From contig NC_092320.1 of NCBI RefSeq assembly GCF_036785885.1, positions 23,375,557 to 23,439,556 on the forward strand: a stretch of 64,000 nt of DNA. The letters are read 5' to 3'. Shown here piece by piece: positions 24,101 through 35,725 of the stretch. Origin of the DNA: Coffea arabica (lineage: Eukaryota; Streptophyta; Magnoliopsida; Gentianales; Rubiaceae). The notes under the pieces were generated by a model. That model searched no databases. It was not told the origin of the DNA and saw only the letters and a list, made by a program, of their open reading frames with translations. Numbering within the stretch: position 1 is the first letter of the stretch; the number at the start of each line of letters is the position of its first letter. Made by a program: the position numbers and the translations under genes.

Positions 24101-25984
24101 CTGAAATATATCCATGTGTTCAAAGTACCACAAATGGGGCGTTATGTTACATCATAGAATTGGGCGGCACCAATTTGGGCTAGACCACATTAGTCCCCCC
24201 AAGTAATCCCATAGCATAAATGAGTATATTTTCGCAAGAGCCCCTTAATCCCAAATAAATCCCACTCAATGCAACCCCACCATCATCAGGCTGCACTTAA
24301 ATGAAAAATTGTATTCTCAACCTTCGTGTCTAGTACCACCAGGAAATTCTAAGAAAGAAAAATTGAGAAAAGTGGAGAGGCAAAACAGACAAATGCATGC
24401 AGAAGACTCAAATTTGTTTCTCAAAAGCGATCACACTAGGTGAAAAATGATCAGCACACAAAAGAATTTGTCATCCAATAACAGTTTCTAGTTATTTCTA
24501 TTCTCAACTGAAGTTCAAGAATCTAAAACATAAATCCCAACTCTTTCTTGTTCGGTAAAACTTGAATCCTTGTTTCATGCATTTATATATCATGAAACTG
24601 ATGGCAATTTAATCTGCTTAGCATATCGTTAAGGATAATAAATATATAAGAGGAGAGCAATAGAATCTACAATCGTGATCGTGGGGAAATAATTCATCAA
24701 CTCTCATGTATTAGGCTTAACAGGTTGGAATAGAACAAATGACACAAGGAAGAAACTCACGTACCCACTTCTCAATTTGGAGCAAAGTAAGCAAGACTAC
24801 GGAATGCAATATCTTAGTTACTGAAAAAGCCAAAATGATTTTTCCTTTTAACTTACGTACCAAAGTGATGTTATTGGTATTCACTGCCAGCCCATGGTGG
24901 AAGCAAGACAGCTAAGACGACCCTGCCACACAAGCACATGGAAGAAGATCCCATAGTTCCTCCTTAAACACAAAAGAACAATAATTGCATTAGATATAGT
25001 AATCTGGTGAGTAGACTTTGGCACTGGTTGATTTTCAACTCATTTATATGTGAATGATGCACTTGAAAGACGAGAAAGCCTTCTCTAACCAAGGCTCATT
25101 GTCGCCAGTCACAAGAAAGCCACAAATAATTCAAACCTTGTCCACTGGTAGTAATTGCTTAATTGCATAACATTCAATGACACTAAATAATCAATTAGAG
25201 GCCTGCCAAGACATTTACAACTAAAGCAATTAAAATCGGTCATGTGAATTTGAGGACAAAGTAAAGCGGTGTTCAGAAGTAAGAGCATATCAACAAATGC
25301 TGGCATTCTCCACCTACAATTAAAAAAGGCACTACACATATATATGCAATGGATCAATCATCAGTTCCACATTATATGCCTATTCCTTTTTACTACTACT
25401 TCCTCCATGTCCTCTGTTTTTTGTTGGTAGATAGCAACTTGTCTGGTTTCTCAGGTTGCTATTTTAATATGATTATTACACCATGCCCAAGTCACCAGAA
25501 AAAAAGCTTTCTCAATTGTGTACAAAAATGCTATCTGAATTGTATAATACTTGACACAATTCAGAAAAATGCTATCCAAACAATCAGGTTGCTAATTTCA
25601 TATGTTTGATTTCTCAAAAAGCTGGGCTTAATAAAACATTAACCCAACAATTCCTACGAAAATATTCAAGCCAGTGATGATTTTCCAAAATCAGATTGGT
25701 GAAACTAAAAAGAAAAGAGAAAGGAAAGAAACGAAAATAGCCAGAGCTGAATAATAGACAAAAAAAGGAAAAAAAAAATTGCCACAGCTGAATCAACCAC
25801 TAACTACTTGTTTCTGCTTTTCATGTTTCATTATTTCAAGCACAAATTCAATGTGGTAATCAAAGATTTGCCAATTAGTTATACAACAAGCCATTATCAG
25901 TAGCAGAACTTACATCAAGTACTTCCAACATAGTGATTATGATTTCAAGTAGATGTTAGTCAGACTGTGATTTTGCGTACTTAC

Positions 25985-27810
25985 ATCAATATATGCATCA
26001 ATTGACATAGGGACAACAGTATTCAGAAGACTATCTAACAAATACTTGTTTTCTCCATTTATTTGGAAGTTCTCATTCCTCACTACAAAGATGCCTGCTA
26101 ACAAGGAAATTCTTCTGGTACTTGACCCAGGGGCCACAACAAAGCTTTTGATTTGCCAAGTAAGGAAGACACATAACTCATTCATGAAGCATTCCAATGA
26201 CTTCTTGGAACTTAAAGAATAGAGTGAGATTTCCCCGCTCATTAACACAACACATCCTTCTTTGTTAGTAGCTATAGGCATGGAAGAAATTGTGGCAGAT
26301 TCTACTGCTTTGCCTATTAACTTGACCAGGTTGAAAATTGTTTGCCAGTCTTTGCCATGAATGGCTAGGAGCATTTGAAAAAAAAAAAAGAGATACAGAA
26401 AGTAACAGTGACAGCATTAAGCCCCTCGCCTTCTGTGAGTACTTTCATAGCGTGAATTTAATTTCACTAAAACTGATAATGCATACTTAAGTCAATTTAA
26501 AAATTGACACCATCCTTCGGCCAGCAACATTACATATTTGACAATTTATTGTACATATTTTGCATGAACCTAATTCTATTTACAAATAAATAACAACCAA
26601 CCATGATATGCCTGATTATATGTAAATGTCTGAGAATAATATTTTATTTATGACTACTCATGGATGAAATTTAAAGGTGACGACACAACCAGAACACAAG
26701 GGTTGTTCAACTTCATATGCAGCAAGACAAATTGTGAAGAATAAGCAAATGACTAACCGTACGAAGCGAGTATGCGCCACTGAGACGTGAGATCCATACC
26801 TGTCATGCTGAAAAATCAGAGATTAATTTGAAAGAGAGTAAAGAGTTAATCACATAGTATTTCGTTGCATTAGGATCAACAACAGCACTTAGTCCTTAAG
26901 CCGTAATGCCTCATCTTCGATACTCAAGCAATGGTATGACTTTCAATTTGCCTGAACTAATCAATACATAATAATAATTCATGTCAAATTATGACTAGAT
27001 CCGTTCAAAGACTAAAGACTGACTAGACAATTTAGGTCCAGTACGCCACAATACATTTTACAAAATTAAGCACTTAGGCTTCAATTATGAGTTATTGAAG
27101 AAACAAAAACAAAACCTCATTCTTTTCCATAGTTCCTTCAAACTTCAGTCTGCAATTATTCCCAAAACATTAATACTCCACAGGAAAAGACTCTGTAGGA
27201 GTTCTGAAGTATTTCAACCAAAGTACAACTTTCATGCTTCTTTTTTTCAGAAACCAAAGAGATGCAAAAAATCTACGAATTATGCTGAAATAAAATTTGC
27301 AACTAAGAGTAATCCATAAATTTGAAATGCATATCCAGAAACCTTCCCAACTTGAGCAATTAGGAAATACGTTTCGGAAATTCGTTTGCTTTGCCATTTT
27401 TACAAATACATTTTGGGCATTAGCGAAAACGGAACTTTTTTCTTTCAAATGTATTTCTAACCTATCCGAACTCACAACCAATGTTTCAGCAACACAAAAA
27501 ATAAGAGAACCGAACAAATAATCTACCATTATTAACCTGAACTAAACCCACAAACAAGAAAGTATGGTCATGAAAAGCATTTAAAATTGGAGCACAAAAT
27601 TTCAATTTCAGATAATGACAATCCGGCGATAGCGATGGCGATGGTGATAGCGGTGGTGGGCTGAAAATTACTAAAAAACAAAAAACCAAAGAAACTTCAC
27701 CGTGCTTTTCTGAAGAAGAAATCCAGCCACCACAGTGCTGGCGAAGTCTGGTCGGCAAACAATAGCTCCTCTCTATTCCTCGAATTCCCTGTTTTGTTCT
27801 GGCTTTGCAT
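25985..27810 (-). CDS. Gene X, right arm copy
   Basis: Mirror of 4113-5938. Exons 27701-27810, 26758-26807 and 25985-26364 keep the same frame and splice sites. It is transcribed towards the spacer, convergent with the left-arm copy. Its upstream region is shared with the divergently oriented M2 (29406-30498). Confidence 0.55.
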
Positions 27811-28689
27811 TTGCTTTTCTTTTTTTTTTTTCCTTGTTCTCTTCTGTTTTGTTAGGTGGATGATTATGAAGATTGTGAAGGGATTTTGTATAGGAAGAGA
27901 TGTTGATTACTGATTCTAGGGAATGAAATGTCTGAAATGAGAGTGAGTTCTTCAATCGTTCAAGTTGCTTCCGAGACAAGAGTGAGTTTTGTCCGATGAA
28001 TTGGAGAACAAAGAATGAGTCGGGCCACTGAACGCTTCAATCGTGCTTCTGAAATGCCCTTGAAGTTACCCAAAATTACAGTATAACCGGTGCTCTGGCA
28101 ACTCCAACTCGCGCTTTTAGTATAGTAAGGACTAAGGATGTATAAAATAAATCAAAAAAAATACAGCTGAGCGTATCAATCATACGATTCTGATTCTGGC
28201 ATTATTGTTATTTCAACTAGGTAGTATATTATGAAGTACAAATAACAAAAATAATAATTACCATGGTTAGTGACAAATAATAATAATAAATCTAATACTA
28301 ATAGTAATAATAATAGAATTTTTAGAAGCACAAAAAATAATGGCTAGCACACATAAATTACCACATAAATGCGGAAATTTATTTTGGTTGCTCTCCCTAT
28401 TTATACACTTTCTTGATTTACTTTCCCTTTTCCAAAAATTAGTTCCCCATGATCAACCAAAAATGCTAACTCGAACTTGCTAAATTTAAACATGGTTCCT
28501 CTTGTGTTCCTGAGTCACCACTTTCTTCTACATTGTGTCTCTTTTTTTGCTAATTTTCTCTTGATTCCTTAAGGAAAAAATTATTCCTTTTCAATTTCTT
28601 GTACAAAAAAGGAAATGTTTCGTCTTATAATTGTGAATCTAACTTCTATTCCTTTCAATTTTTTACCCTCTCCCACGAAAGGAAGAAAC

Positions 28690-28695
28690 TATAAA
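28690..28695 (+). promoter_or_regulatory. TATA box and telo-box of M2 (right arm)
   Basis: TATAAA followed by ACCCTAAACTTTATAG, as in M1. A leader follows with a 5'-UTR intron from 28793 (CTAG|GTATGT) to 29390. A further TATTTATA lies at 28399-28406. Confidence 0.5.
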
Positions 28696-29405
28696 ACCCT
28701 AAACTTTATAGTTTTCTTCACAAGAAGGTAGCCACAGCCGCTTTCTCTTCACAATACAATTGTATCAGTAGAATGATTTCTTGAGTTTCTAGGTATGTTT
28801 TTTAATAGTGTTGTTTTTAATACTATCTTATTCGAGTACCAAAGCATATTTAATCCAATAACAATTCTATGATTATTTCAATGTTTCTGCATGCAAGAAT
28901 ACACATGCGTATCTGAGCATTTATTTTATCTGATTATTTTAAACTTTTCAGGCTTTTAATTATATTTGTTGCTTATTGCATTTTTTTATTATTTTCGATT
29001 TTTGTAAATGTTGTTGTGTACATCCATATGAAGTTTGTAAAGGAGATTTGACTGGGTTTTCTGAGGGATATTTGCATTATAAACCTCTCAACTGCAAATT
29101 TGGTTGTTAAAAAAAAAAGAAAAAAAACTAGAAATGTAACTGATAATCTGAAAATTAAGAGCTTAATTGAAATTTAAATCATTCGCATGTATCTATTCCA
29201 ATGCCATAATATATACAGGAGACAATAGCATTTGTCTAGCATTGTTAGGCATAGTTAAGGAAAAGATTACCCAATAGTTATGGTATACTATTTCTATTTG
29301 CAGTATGTGATCTTCGTACTTCATTTAAATAAAATATCACTAGGCTAATTATTGTTTTCTCATTTTGTTTTTTCATCACATCCTCTACAGCATCAACGAT
29401 TTGCC

Positions 29406-30498
29406 ATGAAGTTCCTTGGCTTCAATTTCTTTGCTCGAAAACAACAAGTTGAAATACCTCCTCAAGTCGAGCAAGAGGAGTTGATGTTCATGGTATATTC
29501 TACTACAATTTCCTTTTCATCAAAAGTTAAATTTAGATCATTAATTTCTCAATGCTTAATCTCTCACTCATTTAACTGGTTTCTGTACGTATTTCATGTT
29601 ACTTTCTTCAGAATTGTGTTATAAAAATGAATAGGCTTCAAAAGGGGTGGCAAAAGGCAAGAATACAAATAATTGATTGTATCAAATGTATTGTTAAATT
29701 TTCACTATGTTGTTCCCTTTTTATTCATTTTCTTTTTTCCTCTATTGTTCCATCACTTCGCATAGTTCACTGTCTCTGATTTAGTTGTAGTTTTGGTCAC
29801 AGAAAATTAAGGAATTTACCCTTCACCACCTGTGTGTATTGATGTTTTGCTATATGGTTAAAAAGGATTAGGGATAATGCGATTGTGTTGTGTGTGATTC
29901 AATCTAGTTATTGTATATGTTTGAAATTTTTATTTCAAATCACATTATAATATTGTAATAAATTTATGTGAAGTGTTTTATTTATATACATCACTTTTTT
30001 TCGTGAATATAGCAATACACTAACTCTATACCAAATAAAAGTACAACAACTAGAGTGAATCACACGGAATCACTGCCGCACTGCCCCTAGTCCGAACAAA
30101 AAGTATTGCTAGTGTTGCTAACAAAAGAAAATCTCGAATTTGTCCTTAATTCCCATATTACTTAAAGTGTCCTTGTAATTCACAAGTCATGCATGTTAGA
30201 GTGGTTCAGAAAAGTGCTTTAGTTTTTCTTAATTAATTATCCAGAATTTTCATTGGTATAATTTATGTTCAAGAAATTATGGACTGACTAAACCTAAATG
30301 CTTAATTTGTTTGTCTAAATCTTGGTATGGATTCTTTTCTCTTCTCTACCATCAGTGCGCAATTATAAAGGGGAACAAGACGGAACAATGATAATATCAG
30401 GAATGTGCCATCCCACGGAGCTCTTAAGGACGATTTCGAATTCCAAAAAGAAAGCAGAGCTGTGTTGGTTTGAATATGGAAATTGCTCTAGCTATTAG
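29406..30498 (+). pseudogene. M2, HMA-fold small protein gene, prematurely stopped (right arm)
   Basis: Exons 29406-29492, 29612-29687 and 30356-30498 join in frame to about 101 residues. The domain matches M1 almost residue for residue, with MNRLQK at the metal site. M2 carries five extra residues (LGFNF) after MKF; in M1 this looks like a 15-base deletion between short direct repeats. The donor of exon 2 is weaker (AAAT|GTATTG) than in M1. At 30496 TTG has become TAG, so the protein ends ...GNCSSY and lacks the Pro-rich and DQAAR tail. Another TGA in the former tail shows relaxed selection. A functional short HMA protein is possible, but a decaying paralog is as likely. Confidence 0.7.
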
Positions 30499-30786
30499 TA
30501 CGGGCCAAGCGGGGAAGTTCCTCGTCCACCACCGCCAAATCAACCTTCAAACATACCTGCCGCAAGTGCTAATGATCAAGCAGCAAGAGGTGCTGGAATT
30601 GCTACCTGAGGTGCTAATGACCAAGCAGCAAGGAGTGGAAATGCTACTCAAGATGACAACAAAATCCACCACTAAGTAGTGGCGGAGGCATTAGTTGCTA
30701 TGTGGTTTAAGGTTGAAGGGCAGGCTAAGATTTACTTTTTGAAGAGATTACGTTACAATAAGCAGTGTGTTTTCGAGCAACTGATG

Positions 30787-32117
30787 TTTCCGTTTGGATT
30801 AACTGTTTTTAGAGGTATTTTTTAAAAACTTTACTGTAACTGTGTATATGAAAAACCTTTACTGTAGATGTTTTTTGGATTGTTTTTAGAGGTATTTTTG
30901 AAAAATATTTTTGAGTATTTTTATAATTTACAATTTTTTTGGGATTTTTTTAAATATATACTGGCTATGTTTCTATATATTAATATTTATTTATTTATAT
31001 ATATAATATTTTTTATTTCAATTTTTTTATAACATGTATATTAATATATATATATTAATATATATATTAATATATATATATTAATATATATATTAATATA
31101 TATTAATATATATTATTTATATATATTTATTGTATATATTTAATATATATATTATTAATATATTTATATATATTTATTGTAAAACAAAATTGAAATATAT
31201 ATATATTTATATATTTATATAAATATTTTTATTTATATATATTTATAAATATATTTTAAACAAAATATTTATATTTATATATAAATATAAATATTTATTT
31301 CAATTGATATAATATGCATAATTGAAATATACATATTAATATTAATATAATTTATATATATATATACTATAATATACATAATTGAAATACACAAATTGAA
31401 ATATACATATTAACATACATATTATAAACAAAATTGAAATAAATATATTTATATATTTATATAAATATATATAAATATAAATATAATATATTTATAAATA
31501 TGTATAAATATATTTTAAACAAAATATTTATATTTATATATTAATATATAATATTTATTTCAATTGATATAATATATACAATATACATATTAATATACAT
31601 AATTTAAATATACATATTAATATATATTAATATACATATTATAAAACAAAATTGAAATAAATATATTTGTATATTTATATAAATATATATAAATAAATAT
31701 ATTTATATATTTATATAAATATATTTTAAACACGATATTAATATTTATATATGAATATATGTGTTTATTTCAATTGATATAATATATATAATATACATAT
31801 TAATATACATAATTGAAATATACAAATTGAAATATACATATTATACAATAAAATTGAAATAAAAAATATTATATATATAAATAAATAAATATTAATATAT
31901 ATATAAGATAAAACGAAATTGAAATCGAAAAATCTGATTTCTATTTCCAATTTCAAAAACTCCATTACTGAATTCGAGCTAAATTCGCATAATTTGAAAT
32001 CGAATTCCAAATTTTTTTGTATATTTGGAGTTGTTTTTGATATAGTGTTTTTGTTTGTGTATTACTGTAGCATTGTAGATGAAAAAATTGTTTTTCAAAA
32101 AATACTGAAACCAAACA
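30787..32117. mobile_element. AT-rich MITE-like insertion downstream of M2 (complete copy)
   Basis: The host sequence downstream of M1 reads GCAACTGATGATATTTG without interruption. Downstream of M2 the same sequence is split: CAACTGATG lies left of 30787 and CCGATGATATTTG right of about 32118. The ends are imperfect inverted repeats: GTTTGGATTAACTGTTTTT on the left, and the complement of the right end reads GTTTGGTTTCAGTATTTTT. A short repeat (GATG) flanks both sides. This resembles a hAT-type non-autonomous element that has grown by AT-rich tandem repeats. The palindrome arm ends inside it at 31922. Confidence 0.55.
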
Positions 32118-32194
32118 GAGCCGATGATATTTGATTAGAACGTTATAGTACTTGATTACATTTTTTGCCTAGTTATCTCTATTGGAATGTGGAA
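31923..32194. other. End of AT-rich element and remnant of M2 downstream flank
   Basis: Up to about 32117 this is the right end of the AT-rich element. From about 32121 to 32194 it is the M2 downstream flank, which reads like the M1 flank at 8363-8436 (GATATTTG, ACGTTATAGTACTTGATTAC, TATTGGAATG) and stops at CACTA-like sequence. Confidence 0.5.
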
Positions 32195-32240
32195 AAGCTT
32201 GGGTCTGAAAATGCCATGGCAATGCTAAATTTTTGCCTAA
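32195..32240. mobile_element. CACTA-like remnant left of the nested MITE
   Basis: AAAATGCCATGGCAATGCTA resembles GAAATGCCGTGACAATGCTA at 47336 in the CACTA terminal region on the other side of the nested insertions, so both probably belong to one disrupted element. No CACTA terminus is visible on this side. Confidence 0.35.
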
Positions 32241-32304
32241 TGTGTTTGGATTGTCTTCTATTTCACTTTATTTACACCTTATTTACACACACTAATTTGC
32301 TTGC

Positions 32305-33205
32305 TGTACGCGATTAAAATATCAAGTCTGCAAAACGACAAGAAAAAAGAAATACACGCCAAATATGTAATATATAAATTTGGGAAAATATGTGGGTATA
32401 ATCTCTGAAATTTTCTCGAACTTATAGAGAGTTTCCTTCGATTCTTCTCCTTGAACGTCAATCCAAGGGCTTCGTAATTTATTCTTCGATCAACCACCGA
32501 TTCTTTCAAATCTTGATATGGAAGATTTGAAGAACTTGAAAATATTTGGAGGTTCAAGCCTTGATATATGGAGGACTTGAAGACCCAGACCTTCGTAGTT
32601 TGGAGTTTCACTACTTGAGTGTATGAGATGCCTCCTGATGTGTGTGTGTGTCCCTGACTTGGTAGAGAGACCCCTATTTATAGCTGTAGTATGAGGTAGA
32701 GATTGAAGACATGTATACCACTTTACTTGTCTTGCAAGACGTACAGTCATATTAGGACTGTGCCAGTCAAATATTATTTCTTCATTTTATATTTATTAAT
32801 AAAGAGATAAGTAATTTCTCGATTGGCTAAACTCGTGAGGACACGTGACGTGACGCCGTTTAACTGGACAAGCTATTGTAATATATAAGAAATATATATG
32901 GATTAAACAACTCTAAATATTGTTTCTTTAATAAGAAATAAATATTTAGATATTCATCCATAATTTGCCAAGTCATAAAGACATGTGACATGGTATAATT
33001 TGGTTGGTAGAGATATCCTGGCCATTTCAATTGATTGAAACACCTCAACTTGACACGTGGTAAAAATATAATTGGCCATTTAATAACCAATTTTTCCAAG
33101 TATTCATGACATATGGTAATATCCGATTGGATAAAAACAAGCCATAAAAATAATTTATAAACTAATGATAATCTTTAGAATTTAATTAAAATTCCATTGC
33201 CTACA
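32305..33205 (-). repeat. 3' LTR of the TAT element
   Basis: 901 bases, bounded by TGTACGCG and TGCCTACA on the plus strand. The purine-rich stretch GAAGGGG (minus strand, about 33221-33227) near the LTR edge may be part of the polypurine tract. Compared with the 5' LTR it has many substitutions and lacks the triplicated block. Confidence 0.85.
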
Positions 33206-33666
33206 AATACCTACAAATACCCCTTCGAAACTTGTTTGTGAATACTAAAAGAAATTGATGAGGTATTTCAACGAACAAGTTTTGACATTCTTAATTTGAA
33301 TGTGGTAAGATCAAGGCAATATTGATTTCCAACCAAAATTCGTAGGTGAATTTGCATCGACCTTTGATTAATGGTACGGAATGGTGATTGAAAGTATTAG
33401 TACTTTCAATTCCCGCGGCCGGATTACTCCACACTGAAGCTTTACAATAAGGTCCGTGAATGGACTTTACTTAAAACTTTGCAATGTTATGGCTTTTGAA
33501 TTGATCATAAGATGGCCATGTGGGTTGCCACCAATTCATGCATAATTTAGTGATATCAATCCCCAGGGTCAAAACATATCATGCCAAAGCCTCAAGTCCA
33601 CTGCTACGCATGCATCATCAGACAAATTTCGGTGGCTTCAATTTCCAAGGCCAAGGGACTTTATAT

Positions 33667-34211
<545 letters not shown>

Positions 34212-35725
34212 TTTTCCTGTATGATATTCTACACGATTAGCTACTTTTGATATCACTTTTTCTATTTAATAGTATATATATACATATATGGCCTGCTGAA
34301 CCAATTTAAACACTACCCAACATCCTAGGCATGGGCTATATACATGAACTGTGCCTCCGCTAAATTTGTCTGAGTTTCCTGATTTTCCATGTGTTGGGCG
34401 TAGTTTGTAGGTTATTCATGTGATGGAGTTGATGGAGTTGAATACTACTGTATTTAAAAGTACATTTCAAAATTACGAGTTAGGTAATTCAACCCATGGC
34501 AAGCTCCACCCACGAGAACCCAATTTTCTATGTGAGTGATCCGTCTCATAATATAGTTGGTTAAAGGACACCGTATTGGACTTGAATTCCATTTACTGGA
34601 GCTGTACTAAAAAGGTCACCGTATTGGACTTGAATTCTGTAAACTGGAGCTCTGCTAAGCATGCGTAGTCCTCAGGGCAAAACTTCCGAGTAGATTATGT
34701 AAATCAGAACTCTATTCGCGTTGGGACTTGAATACCTGCCGGCTTTCGATGAAACTCTCCGCTATAAAACACTCAAGGCCAAAATCATAAACTCATAATT
34801 TTTTCCAGAGTTGCGAATCTCCAGTTGCTGCCCTTTTTTTTTGCCCACACTCAGCAGTTTGCCCAGCAAGAGTTGCCGCTATTGCTTTGTTCGCGGCCGC
34901 CGCTTCCTTGTTGCTTATGACTTGTAAATCGCTGTCCAGAATTGCAACGGTTATTAGAGCCAGCGTTTGTTGCTACTGGTGTGGAATTCTCATTGCTAAC
35001 ATCGCACCAATTTAGAGGTAACTATCTCCAATCTTTGTTCACCCTTCATAAATATTTATACTTTTAACATAGTAATCACTTTGCATGCAAGATACGGAAG
35101 CTTTTACACCATTGATTTGCATGATTTATTTTGGCACTTTGCATGTGACTACTACTTGCAGTTTTGCATACTAATCTACCACGACTTGAACTTGGGAAAT
35201 TGAATCATCAACTTATTATAAGATGACATGATTGCCGAGTCCTGAAGCTTGTGGCTAATTAATATATGAATCCTTGCATGTCTCAATTACAAGCATCTCC
35301 ACCAAGTTGTATTAGAATCTCAGCAATTCATGATTGTCTAACAAAGTAAAGTGATTTTTTAATGTTTTACCATGAAACTGATTAATACATTAGCCACCAT
35401 AATTGCATATATGACTCCTTACAATTGAGACTTCACTGATACATATTGCTGACCTTCTTGACATCCAAAGTCTATTACTCAAACATAACTTGATACTTGA
35501 TTGACTTGCTGAAATCGTAACCCCTTTATCAATTATTTGTGGACATCCTGTCTCACTTTTACTTGCCTTTTATTGTCAGGCCTAACTTCAATAGGAAATG
35601 AGCATCCGCTCAAGGAATTAGAAACTCAAGCATGAGGTAGCTTGATTGCCAAAGTCTCGTAGAAAAGAGAAATTTTTTTTTTACCAACTTAACCCTTCCT
35701 TTTTTTCCTTTAAATTTCAGCAACC
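34212..35725. other. TAT internal non-coding region upstream of the antisense gene
   Basis: Leader-like DNA with a short GC-rich patch (GCGGCCGCCGC near 34.89 kb), an imperfect repeat (ACCGTATTGGACTTGAATTC twice near 34.57-34.64 kb) and a possible 3' splice site (TTAAATTTCAG) just before the antisense start codon. No gene. Confidence 0.4.

Larger units (their letters stand above)
17979..31922 (-). repeat. Right arm (A') of the 14-kb inverted repeat
   Basis: Exact-looking reverse complement of 1-13944. It carries mirror copies of the HMA half gene, M1, the NPF exon, gene X and M2 in reversed order and orientation. The arm boundary at 31922 falls inside an AT-rich element. Because its mirror would be base 0 of this window, the true outer end of the palindrome cannot be seen. 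The segment 17979-27915 also matches 47783-57719. Confidence 0.97.

Noticed and set aside
1..31922. Plastid-type inverted repeat
   Set aside because: No rRNA, tRNA or plastid gene is present; the content is intron-containing nuclear genes and transposons.
31765..32010. Open frame of Tyr/Ile-rich peptide in AT-rich DNA
   Set aside because: Simple-sequence artefact of the AT-rich element.
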